Shown here: positions 34,283 to 44,543 of the stretch, in pieces
How positions within the stretch are numbered: the stretch's first letter is position 1
How the letters are laid out: every line of letters begins with the position of its first letter
Assembly (NCBI GenBank): GCA_021399435.1
Contig: JAJTUP010000011.1
Coordinates: 1,240,001 to 1,304,000 of the forward strand
Reading direction: 5' to 3'
DNA length: 64,000 bases
DNA from: Diaporthe sp. PMI_573
Lineage: Eukaryota > Ascomycota > Sordariomycetes > Diaporthales > Diaporthaceae
Made by a program: the position numbers and the translations under genes
Notes under the pieces: generated by a model
Databases searched by the model: none
Told to the model about the DNA's origin: nothing
Seen by the model: the letters and a program-made list of their open reading frames with translations, nothing else

Positions 34283-37200
34283 TTATGCCACCCCTTTCCT
34301 ACTCGCACTGTCAACTGCAAACCTTCTCGCTCTTTCTTCCGACGGCGGCGCCCCATCATCAGAAGCCTCCGGATCATCGCCTCCCCGCCAATCCAACAAC
34401 AGCCTTCCCTCAGAATTTTCCCGTCCCCACTTTATGATCTCTTCATCCTTCCACCTATCCGCTCCTACAGGCACATCCCGCCACATCGCGCCGCCCGCAA
34501 AATAAGCCATCCTCGATGCCACCGACCCCGGGTCTCTAGGGATGATCCGCACGCCTCGGTCCAGCACACTCGCCGCGACCAGGGAAACAGCCATCACCCC
34601 GAGTATGCATTGCAAGACTCTTGTGGAGACCTCGTTCTGGACGAGGCGGAGACGCGTGAGGTCCGTGACCTTGCCCATAACGGGCTGGCCATCCCTGGTG
34701 AATTGGTTGTCATCGCTGTAGTTGCCGTCCAAGGGCTCGCGGCTGTTGAAGTGTATTTCTTGCGCGTAGTACTCCCCAAGGAGATCCTCGACGGCGGCTG
34801 TGAGTTTGCGGCCATCAACATCGCCCGGGCCCGGCATCAGCGTGGACAACCATCCTACTCCTGAGGTTCCATTGACCAGGGCGGAAACAAGCAATTTCCA
34901 ATCAAAATTGCTCGATGACGTCCTGTTCAAGTTGAGTGAGTCTGACAGGAATACGGACGAGTCCATATCGGGCTCGATGGGCACATCGGTGACTAGCGAG
35001 AGATCAGGCAGCGAAAAGGTCGCGTTTACCAACAGCCCTTCCACATAGGGCACGCAGTGCAGCATGGCCAATTCATCCGAGCCTTTGCCCAGGGCGTAAA
35101 ACCTGTGCTCACGCTCGTCGCCGCAAAGCCCATTTTCTCCGGCCGCCTCGACGGACTGATTGTAGCGGTCCAAGTAGTAACCGTGATAGTTATTCTGGTA
35201 CTGGGCTAGGAAACTGTAATTACCCCCGATGTAACTAGCCCCGAGGTCGTTCGTGTACTGGACCAGAGTGATCCAGAGATCACGATGCCCGGTTGTTTGG
35301 TTCCCCTCCGGCGCTGTGTCGCAGCCTAGAGGGCGCGGGTCGATGCGAAGATATTGAGTACCCGTTGTGGGACTATTAAAACTCGTAGAATTTAAAGTCT
35401 GATAGCTCTCGCCGGCATAGTGACCAATCAGGGTGCAGTTCATGTTGTAGCGCGTGGCTGGGACGTGGGTCGTGACGTAGAGGGCAGTATCGTTGCCGTC
35501 GTGGCTGCGGAGGTTGTCGGCCCCGAATCTGGAGAAGGCGTACGATCCATGTGTCCAGTTGGGGTACGGCATGTCATTGAACTCGATCAACTTGAACATG
35601 GTCCAACCTTCGTCATCCCTGGTGGCCGGGAGCTCGGTGCGGCTCCTAAAACTGAACCAGTCTTGCAGCTGCAGTTCGGCATCGTAGGTCCAAGGTACGG
35701 GGTTCACCGTGTAAAGACCGCTGGTAACGATGGTCAGAACAGGGGCCAAGAGACCCGGGAGTGTGGCCCAGAGAAGCGGAAAGTGACGCTTCCACGCGGC
35801 GCGGCCAACCACCATAAGGGATACCTGCCGCGCGGGATCGTAGAGGATATCTGCCAAACTCGCTCGACCCTTCCGCAGCAGCTGGAAGGGATGGGCTGTT
35901 CGTGCCGTCGAGTCAACCAAGGAGAACAGCAGTCCGATCAGCGCCAGCAGGAAGGGGGGCAGGAGAGACCATGTGTACTTGAGATACCCGTCAAGGCTGA
36001 CGTTACCAAGCCCATCTTCCCGGCCCGAAACCTGCAGGAGGACTTCCAGGGCGACCATCACCCCCAGTGTTGCTACCAATATGCACATTCTGAACCACAG
36101 CCGGGTAGGGATAGGACGCCACCACTTGCGTTGGTCGCTGTTGTCTGCTGAAGCCTTTTCAGCAGGTTTCTCTGAGCCTGTTTGAAACTGTTGTATAGCA
36201 ATGGCCGGGCTCTCTGGGGCATGGTTCCGGGGGTAAGATGCGAGGATTCCGGAAAGGCTGGCCCGTAGTGCCTGCTTTGGGGCTGCTCCACGTCCTTCCA
36301 GGAGACCCATCAGATCCGGGCTTCTAGCCAGTATCATAGCATGAGCACCAAGAGATGTAGGATCCCTGTGGAACACACCAGGACGTAAGAAGCAGAGCGC
36401 CACGCTGAAGAGCAAGAGGAGGGCGATGAGGGCCTCCATAAGCCTCAAGGGCAGCTCCTGCGTATAGAGTCGGCCTTGGGTTGACGTAGTCGTGCCGTTG
36501 ACCGTCTGGTTCGAGGGGGACATATAGTCATGCTTGACGACGTAGGCCGAAAGGCCCTGCCACACTTGCGTTGACAGTTCCATCATTAGACTTGTATTCC
36601 TAAAGCTCGACAAGTTGTTCTGCGGCTGCGTGGCATTCAACAAGACGAACCACGTATTCCACTTGATATTCATGATATCCTGCCCCCACTCACCGCCTAG
36701 GCTTCTGAGTATTTTCTTTGTCACGTTGAAGGGTTTTAACCCCATGTCTAGTGTCTCGGTGATGGGTCCAGTGATGTTGAGATTATCATGAATACCTGCA
36801 TTCTGAGTGGTATTCGTGACAACGCGGCGGGTGAGGGAGTGATTCGGCTTGCATATGAATCCTGAGACTTCGGACACGTTCCAGGAGATCCAAGATTCCG
36901 AGGTAAACAGAATCCCATGATCCTGATTTTCCCTGGAAGCTGAGTCTGAGTCTGTGCACTTGAAGACTAGCTGGGTCAAATTTAAAAATTCCTCGAGAAG
37001 ACCGCCGGCTACTGAACCTGAAGAGTCATCTGAACCTGAAGTGTCATAGTTCACATGGTTATCGTAACACCATGGCCTCAGCTTTTTATACAATGAGTCC
37101 GGAGTCGACATTTTCATGGAGATGGTGTAAATATCGGGATTTCCATGAGTGTCATACGTGTATGAAAAGGGATCACAATCCTCTAGAGTAGACTCAAAGA

Positions 37201-38352
37201 CTTGAATCTCACCCGTCAGATCATCGTATGAACCTGGAATGAGTCAATATTTCATGATGCATGCCAATATTCAGAGTCTTCGGAACAACACCTACCATCT
37301 TCGCTAGCCTCAAAGGACTGGACTGCGGACTGCGGAAGAACCCCATTCGGATAGGGCATGTTATAGTAAATCATACCCCAGTACCCGGCATCGTTGGTGA
37401 TAGGGATAAAACTTCTCCAAGGAATGTAATCGACGTCCTTCGTGAGGTTGAAAGTATCTTGAAGGATGAACTCCCCGGCGGAGATCACAGATTTATATTC
37501 CAACCGAAGGAGGCCTGAGGAAAAGATAATCGCAAGTCGTAGGACCAAGGAGCCTAAAATGCCAAGGCTGACGAGAAAGTGACCCTTCTTCAGGGAACGA
37601 CACAAGGAACCCAGCATGGATGAAGTAATGTAGTTCAGCATGAGGCTACGCTTCGAAGTTGCATCACCGCGGCTCATTATGGACCACGGCATTATCTGCT
37701 TGGCACATTGCTCCAGCTGGCCCCAAGAAACCGCGACCATGGTCAGGACTGTAAAAACCGTTAGCAAAATGTCTCGAAATGGACGATGGCTTGTGGGTTC
37801 AAATCTACCAAATGTCGGTCCGTACGTCCACGCATAGTGCATGCTTTCGGAAGCTGTCGCCAGTCCCTGATTTTGTTGGGAAACACGGTACAGAATTTCC
37901 AGGCCTGCAATTATCAATGCTAAAAGTACTGAGAAGGACACCAGGAACGGAAGACGAAAGTAGAGCATCTTCCATCGCGGATTCTGCCGTTCGGCTGATA
38001 CATCAAGGACACCTTCCTGGAAGCGGCTTTTCAGACCATCACGCCTTGTCTGTCCTTGAGAATTCGATGGCCTTGCAACGTCAGGGCCGCTAAGAAATGG
38101 TGTGTCATGCTGCGGTGCATCTGATTCAGGGGCATGATGGCCTTCGTCGATCGAGTCGTTCGTGGACGTTGTCGGTTCTGAGCTTCGCACACCTTGATAA
38201 GGCTGCCCGGCTCGAGAATCCTCAACATGGGGAGAAGGCGTGTGAGGACTGTATGTCGGATCCTGGTATGTTTCTGCGTCGACATTGTGAGGACCGCCTG
38301 CGTTGAAGTCTTGGTCCGCTGCCTGCAGCGTCCGATAGCTGCTGTCAGCCAT
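34283..38352 (-). CDS. DUF3433 multi-pass membrane protein
   Basis: Two exons, 38352-37296 and 37233-34283, joined across a 62-nt intron (GTAGGT donor, CAG acceptor) in phase 1, giving 1335 residues. The two halves look like separate genes unless this intron is seen. The start is the ATG at 38352; upstream the frame has no ATG. Residues 1-125 are hydrophilic and disordered. Two similar modules follow, each with an LE(I/V)L membrane segment, a YTW-type motif (HYAWTYGPTF, LKYTWSLLPPF), a membrane segment and a LMLNYIT- or LADILYDP-like helix, as in fungal DUF3433 proteins. Large N-glycosylatable loops lie between the membrane segments. Function is unknown; a plasma-membrane or vacuolar-membrane location is inferred. 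Confidence 0.82.
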
Positions 38353-40323
38353 CGTGGTGGTGGCCTGTGCGAAACGGATATAGATGTTGAGAAATAAAAC
38401 CAATTCCAGAACGACCAAGATTCAAGGAAAATGCGGCCAGATTGACTTGATCTGTCAGCTGAGGGTTTTGTATCCTAGGTTTCAATAAAGTCCCCAAAAA
38501 AACCACCGGCTACGACCAATCGATAGCCGCCGACCAGCATCGAGTCCACTACGCACACAGTCTAACAACCAACACCTGCAGCCAGCGGCAACGCTGTAAC
38601 CTCACGAGAATATGGTAGGATCAGCCCCGTCTTTCACCATGATCGTCAGCCAGCGAGGAAGCTTTGACCAGGCAAATGGATTCAAAGACCCCATAATAGA
38701 CAAGTGTGGCAGTTGTGGTCGGACCAACTCAGAATCGGCTCCAGAATCCATGGTTCCGCGCAAAGAAAGGAAGCGCAAGGAGGTCATGGATACGAGTCAT
38801 GCCGTCAATAGCCGACAAGGCTCTGTCCCTTGACTTTTTGGAAGTCCTCAACAGTATATCCACCCAGGCTGGAAAACACAATATCATCCATCAGGAGGGG
38901 AATTCGACGTGGATAGCTTTCGGGAGGATACATCTATGTTGACACAGAACCGCTAGGCACATTTTCCGGAAACTCAAAGACAACTTCGCCCAGGATGTGG
39001 GACTCGTCTTGGGAACTAATTACAGGCTAATCACAGTAGCATTGTCAGCGGAGTACCTGACAATGGGCCAAGCGGTCGGTAAAAATGCATGGGACGGAGA
39101 TATAGTATGCTTGTTGATGGCCGATGGTGGCTGCATTCTGGTGCTCAAGGCTCAATTCCACGTCGTACTGCGCCTAATACCAGGGCCAATTCAATTGATA
39201 CGTTGTCGCCGATCGGAAGATGCGTTTCCGACAGGAAGCTGATCTGCGAATCCTCGGATCCTCATCGCCTATCTGCGGGATCAAGCAGCAATACTGGTCC
39301 CCGATGCCCGTGCGTCCAAAACACTGGAATTGTGTTATTCGGCGCAGAAAAGTCCGCCGGTTCAAAATTTTACGGAGAAGGAATGCGAAATCTTGCTTAT
39401 AGCGGTCCTTAGCGCTTGTAAAAGACTTTTCTTCCAGCTGACTGGATGTCCCTGTCATCGATAGATGCGAGTCGATTAGTGCAATATGACGGATAACTTA
39501 TAGTGTCATACGTTTACTTCCAATATTGGTGTAAGAGTTTGTCTCTGGGAAACAGTGACAACATGCTTTGCAAAATCATATAATTCATGTGCCGGTCAGG
39601 AAACCGCCCCGTCTAAACGGAATTTTCTCACCTCATCTGGATCATGTATTTATCGCCACGTTAAATGGAACATCGCTCCTGAGGAAGTCTGATTTCATTC
39701 ATACGTACTTTGCAAATTTACCATAGAGTCATGACCTAATCTATGCCAAAGCAGATGATTCACAGAAATTGGACTTGGGCTGCAGTTCGAATGCGTGGTT
39801 CTATAATAGCACCCCACACGTCTCCGACATTTGATACTAGGCAGCCAAAGAATGTCTGGCCTGTGCTGTAACTTTCATTCACATCAGCCTTATAATTAAG
39901 CCAAATCTCTACTTCTGAGGAGATGACCTTTCCGATTTGTGGTTCACTTGACCAAGTTACGGTGCTCAAAGTTAAGAGCAGTGACCGTTTGTGATGATGG
40001 AGCGACCACCAGAGATACGAAAACTAGGTAGATATAGCAATTTATGTAAAGATCCGTGGAAATTGCTTCCGGAGGTATGTGTTTGGGAAACAAGACGTAG
40101 GCATTGGGAAGGATTGGAGCTGAGGCCCTGCTTGTGGACCGGATAACACATGGGGCATGCGGGCCCGCAAGATGTGACCTGCAGCTGACTTCAATTGTTC
40201 AATCTGGACCCCGCATGCTCTGTTGCCTCTCATTTTTACTTTTATCTCTTCTACTTCTTTCCGGTAAACAGCCACATATCGATAGCCCGGCTTCTGAAAC
40301 ATGTACTTTTTGCGAACGAAGAT
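38353..40323. other. Large intergenic region with possible gene relics
   Basis: Nearly 2 kb between the DUF3433 gene (-) and the HET-ankyrin locus (+). Plus-strand frames between about 38610 and 39410 hold several stop-limited protein-like stretches (for instance VGLVLGTNYRLITVALSAEY at 38993-39052), but no start, splice set or family could be fixed. The word AAAAAAACCACCGG occurs at about 38495. Confidence 0.35.
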
Positions 40324-42033
40324 ATGAGGCTACTATCCACGAAGACTTTTGAGGTGGTGTCGATAAGCGAAGATGAGATACCACCGTATGCGATCTTGTC
40401 CCACACATGGGACAGGGACGAGGTTACGTTGCAGGAGATGCAAGGCTTCGCGTCCAAGCTGCTATCCACTGCCAGTCGAGTCAAGCTTCTCATGGCAAAG
40501 CAAGGCCTTCAAAAGGTTCTTGAAGCGGCCAAGCTTGCTGCTTCCGAGGGCCACGATTGGGTTTGGGTCGACACCTGCTGTATTGACAAAACCAGCAGCG
40601 CAGAGCTGTCAGAAGCTATTAATTCCATGTATATATGGTATCGGAACTCGGAGATCTGCTACGTGTACCTCGCAGACGCAACGGCGGAAGCGCTTTCAAA
40701 ATCGAGCTACGACGAAATCATCCGGAAGAGTCGCTGGATCACTCGGGGCTGGACTCTTCAAGAGCTAATAGCTCCTCCGACGGTATCATTCTACTCGAAG
40801 GACTGGAAATTCATTGGTAGAAAGAACGACGAACATATCATGCGCCCTCTGGTGGAAGCAACCGACATCGAAATTGGCGTACTCTCCGGCGACATGGCCA
40901 CGCACGAGGTCAGCGTTGCCAATCGGATGGGATGGGCATCCCAGAGGAAAACAAGGCGCCAGGAGGACATGGCGTACTGTTTAATGGGGCTATTTGGCGT
41001 GAATATGCCGCTGTTGTATGGGGAAGGCGGGGTTCGCGCCTTTATCCGGCTTCAGAACGAGATTCTTCAAGCTATTGATGACCAGACCATATTCGCCTGG
41101 TCGGTGCTACCTGGAGAATTAGGCCATAGACGAGTGTCGGGTCTATTAGCCGAATCTCCCGCATATTTCCGAAATACCGAGAACATGCATCCCATCTCAG
41201 GTTGGTATCAATCCGAAAACAGCATTCCCTGGAGTATGACCAACAGAGGACTCATGGTCCAGCTGTATCTCCGACCCTCTACATACGATATCACTGAGGA
41301 AGAGGACTCTGCAGACAACTTTGTGGCTGCTCTTGCCTGCACCGCAGATCTCAAAGTACGGGACAAATACGGCCGGAACTGGGTCCATGAGCACAGCCCA
41401 GCAATATATCTACAGCGGTTGTGGGGAGACCAATATGCAAGGGTGCACGCAGATCACCGAAAATATTGCAATACGCATCACCGGCAAGGAGGCCAAGTCG
41501 AAACAATCTTCGTGAAGCAAGACCAGTCTCTTTCTCTTCCTAGCTTCAGAGTCACGGAGAAATTCCTTGGGGGTGCAGGAAGCTTCTTCGTCTCCGGAGT
41601 CTACCCTCGAGACCGATGGGACTCGAAGGCTGGGGTTTTCCGTTCCGGACTCTTCCCGCTGCGATCTATTCAAGGGCTCTTCAGATTCTCCTATCCCCTC
41701 GAAAATGGTGATTCTCATATGCTCTTTGACGTTGCTGTCGCTCTTCAGCCGACTGCTTCGGGTCAGTTCGAGCCTTTTGGCATTCTCAGACCATCGGAGG
41801 GTGGGACGGTATGCGATGCTTATGAACGCATAAACAAAGTATGGATTTCAACTTGTCGAGATGGTAAAGCTGAGCTAGCGAGCGAGTACCGGGACAAAAT
41901 GGTTGTCCTCCTTCAATTGCGTGAGATCTCCAGACTCGGTGGCCTCTCCTACGTTCTTGACTTGGTTGGCAGAGCGGAGTTGGAGGACACAGTCTCCGAT
42001 CTGCTTGTCAACGACGCATCTTTAACTTTTTAG
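40324..42033 (+). CDS. HET-domain protein, 5' part of a HET-ankyrin locus
   Basis: 569-residue open frame from the ATG at 40324. The HET domain occupies the first 150 or so residues (MRLLSTKTFEVV, YAILSHTW, WVWVDTCCIDKTSS, YIWYRNSEICYVYLAD, RWITRGWTLQELIAP), the architecture of HET proteins that start directly with the domain. A middle block (RRQEDMAYCLMGLFGVNMPLLYGEG) is also typical of this class. It should act in intracellular non-self recognition. The frame ends with TAG at 42031-42033, yet the same frame continues without other stops into ankyrin repeats to 43677 apart from one more TAG. The natural product may therefore be a 1117-residue HET-ankyrin protein, with this piece its truncated form. 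Confidence 0.85.
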   Translation: MRLLSTKTFEVVSISEDEIPPYAILSHTWDRDEVTLQEMQGFASKLLSTASRVKLLMAKQGLQKVLEAAKLAASEGHDWVWVDTCCIDKTSSAELSEAINSMYIWYRNSEICYVYLADATAEALSKSSYDEIIRKSRWITRGWTLQELIAPPTVSFYSKDWKFIGRKNDEHIMRPLVEATDIEIGVLSGDMATHEVSVANRMGWASQRKTRRQEDMAYCLMGLFGVNMPLLYGEGGVRAFIRLQNEILQAIDDQTIFAWSVLPGELGHRRVSGLLAESPAYFRNTENMHPISGWYQSENSIPWSMTNRGLMVQLYLRPSTYDITEEEDSADNFVAALACTADLKVRDKYGRNWVHEHSPAIYLQRLWGDQYARVHADHRKYCNTHHRQGGQVETIFVKQDQSLSLPSFRVTEKFLGGAGSFFVSGVYPRDRWDSKAGVFRSGLFPLRSIQGLFRFSYPLENGDSHMLFDVAVALQPTASGQFEPFGILRPSEGGTVCDAYERINKVWISTCRDGKAELASEYRDKMVVLLQLREISRLGGLSYVLDLVGRAELEDTVSDLLVNDASLTF

Positions 42034-42045
42034 AGAGGTCTCAGA

Positions 42046-42585
42046 ATGTCAAACGGCTTTGTAAGCGCTGACAACCAGTTGGGATTTCTATTCAGGCCTC
42101 TTTGCGTCGAGGAAACCTCTCAACCGGCTCGTCTGATCTCATTAGGCAAGAGAATTAGGGTGCGCTTGCGCAATAAGCGTTTTCTGGAGGGCAGGTTGAC
42201 ATTGCTTGTTTCCCGTGATACATCTGCGTCCGAAGCACCATTCACTTCAAAGATCATCCCGGGGGACGCGGGTCTTGAACGACTGTCAGATCCAGCTGGA
42301 TGCTGCAAGTTCATTCGGCATGAGATCGATTGTGACAGACTCAACACGGATGATTTGAATTCCTGGTTCACCCAAATCAACGCTGCTATAGCGGAAGGGG
42401 ACAGCATCAGTGCGGCGCAGGCAGAGAAGTCAGAGAAAACTGACAAGCCGGTTGAATTTGGGATATCTCAGGACCGACTTATTCACTTTGCGGCTCTTGT
42501 AGGGGACCCTCAGGTTGTCTCTCGGTTGATTGATCAGTGCTCTGGTTGCGATGCTGGGGCATTGACAGGAATACATGTCGCATAG
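42046..42585 (+). pseudogene. Middle segment of the HET-ankyrin locus
   Basis: Frame between the two TAG codons, in phase with the HET frame upstream and the ankyrin frame downstream. An ATG at 42046 could start a 179-residue product, but its first part (beta-rich, LISLGKRIRVRLRNKRF) looks like the end of a HET protein body and its last part (RLIHFAALVGDPQVVSRLI) is the first ankyrin repeat, so an independent gene is unlikely. I found no acceptable intron that would remove either TAG: acceptor-like AGs exist at both, but no in-phase GTRAGT-like donor lies upstream. Confidence 0.55.
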
Positions 42586-42657
42586 ATACTACAGAATGCA
42601 CTGGATTTTCGCGAATTTCTCACAAATCCCAAATGCAAAATTGACTTCACCCCAAAT

Positions 42658-43677
42658 ATGGCGTCAAGTTTCAGAAAACCACTCGGAGCAGTGAAAGGGA
42701 CCCAAGACACGGCGCTCCACTACGCGGCAACTTACAGTACTAAAGAGGAATTCGACCACATTATGATGGACTTAATTCGAGCTACAGAGGGACCAGAACC
42801 GTGGCGTGATTTCGATATGAAGCACGAGTGGGGGTATCTTCTCGGGCTACAGAACGGGAACGGAGAGACAGTTCTCCACAGAGCGGCAGCAATGTCCAAC
42901 CTTGACATTACCAGCTACATTTGTGAGCATGCTCCCGATGTCGCGTGCCGATTGGATTCGATGAACCGATCAACATTGTATCACGCGGCTTGCGGGGGCG
43001 ACGACAGAATCATCTCTGTTGTAGCCATGGCCCTCAAGTCTTTGACATGGGCACCTACAGTTGATTATCCGGATGACAACGGCCTGACGCCACTTCACGT
43101 GGCATGCCGAGAAGGATACTCGGGTTGTGTAGGGGCTCTTCTCGATCTTGGGGCCAGTCCTCTTTGCACTACACAGTCCGCTGGGTTGACGGCCATCCAC
43201 TACGCCTCGCTCTTTGGCCACTATGACTGTTTGAAGGCAATGGCCGAGCATCCCCAAGCCCGCAATGACTTTATTCAAGTTGTATCCAATGCAAAGGATG
43301 CTGACTTGACCGGCCCAATACACCTGGTTGCTGCCAATGGATGGTTCCAGTGTGTCGAGATTCTCATTGACCACGGGAGCCCACTGACTACTCTGACATC
43401 GGTTGCATGTATTTCACGAGTATCGCCCTCGCATTCTATGTCCATGCCAATTAGCCACACAAGCTCAGGTGCATCAGAAGAAACCGAAGTACAGGTGTTG
43501 AAAGTCCAAAGCTCGACACCAGAAGAACTTGCTACCAGAGGAGGTTGGGACGAAGTAGCTCAGTGTCTGAGGGCTGAGATCAAGATACGTGGTTGTCTGC
43601 CAGGGGAGTATTTTGACCACAAAATTCATTTCCCGAGGTCGGAAAGAATCATTAGCGACTCATCGTCCGATAGTTGA
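42658..43677 (+). CDS. Ankyrin-repeat segment of the HET-ankyrin locus
   Basis: 339-residue frame from the ATG at 42658; it is open back to the TAG at 42583-42585. About five or six ankyrin repeats are visible: TALHYAATYS, TVLHRAAAMSN, STLYHAACGGD, TPLHVACREGYSGCVGALLDLGA, TAIHYASLFGHYDCLKAM and GPIHLVAANGWFQCVEILIDHG. Ankyrin repeats bind other proteins; in fungal incompatibility proteins they often follow the effector domain as a sensor. The C-terminus is serine-rich and ends SDSSSDS. A start codon is available, but the protein-like codons between 42586 and 42657 suggest that the reading originally came from upstream. Confidence 0.7.
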   Translation: MASSFRKPLGAVKGTQDTALHYAATYSTKEEFDHIMMDLIRATEGPEPWRDFDMKHEWGYLLGLQNGNGETVLHRAAAMSNLDITSYICEHAPDVACRLDSMNRSTLYHAACGGDDRIISVVAMALKSLTWAPTVDYPDDNGLTPLHVACREGYSGCVGALLDLGASPLCTTQSAGLTAIHYASLFGHYDCLKAMAEHPQARNDFIQVVSNAKDADLTGPIHLVAANGWFQCVEILIDHGSPLTTLTSVACISRVSPSHSMSMPISHTSSGASEETEVQVLKVQSSTPEELATRGGWDEVAQCLRAEIKIRGCLPGEYFDHKIHFPRSERIISDSSSDS

Positions 43678-44543
43678 CTTGACTCTGATAGCAGGCACAT
43701 CAACTTGGGAATTGATGATGCATGTTGACAACCATGCTTGAATGTGCACTTGGTTCCCATTGATGGATCTGATCTCATGCAGTGCAGTTCTGCAACGCCG
43801 ATATCATCAGGCTTTTGTTTGCTTGACCTCTGCGAGTGCCTTTCTTTGACTGGATGTAATTACTCCCCAGCAAAAATTATGGGCTCAACTAGCCGTTACC
43901 GCTCTCGATCCACATGATGGCTCACCTCCAGTATAGTGGGCAACGAGGAGTCCTCTCCGCTTGTCTATTTCTTGTGAATGGCTTTGAAAATTCTCAGCTA
44001 AGGATCATCAGTCAGTTCAAAGGTTGCTTACGTGTCTTAATATTTCCGGCCCTCTGTAAGTAATTAGCATCTTCCTTCCGGCCACCAATCTTCATGTCCA
44101 CACAGTAGAGTAGAGAGCTGTGAGTCTTTGATAACAGCTGCATAATAACATTTAGAGCCTCGTGTTATTTTTTCTTTATGGGAAAACTACCTAGGTAGCT
44201 CTTACTTGTAAGAGACTCGAGTTGTTCGGTAGACTGAGTACTGCACAGCATCGATATAGCTTACTAGGCAATGAGGCAGAAAGAGCTCTGATGGCTTGTC
44301 TGCACCACTGATTAAGTCGTTCAAATAGATCTTGCAAATGGATTGAGATGTTTCAAAAAGCCTGGGCTTTTGATTCTGAACAGCAAGACAAAGAAGCCTG
44401 TGTGGCTAAGTACATCATGAGTTGGCAGGGGAATTCGCTAGAGCAACCTGACGGTGGACGATTACATTGACGAGGGCAAGCCGCGGGTACACTAGGGGTG
44501 TTTTGAAGCGAGAGTAATAGAAATGCTTTTATAGATGGACTAT
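43678..44543. other. Convergent AT-rich intergenic region
   Basis: Spacer between the ankyrin segment (+) and the patatin gene (-). It holds a perfect 12-bp palindrome CTACCTAGGTAG at 44187-44198 and several short AT-rich runs. No gene seen. Confidence 0.4.

Noticed and set aside
42031..42033. Intron ending at this TAG (TTTAACTTTTTAG looks like branch plus acceptor)
   Set aside because: No in-phase donor is found: the valine codons upstream give no GTRNGT site, and the one good GTGAGA donor near 41920 leads into a stop.
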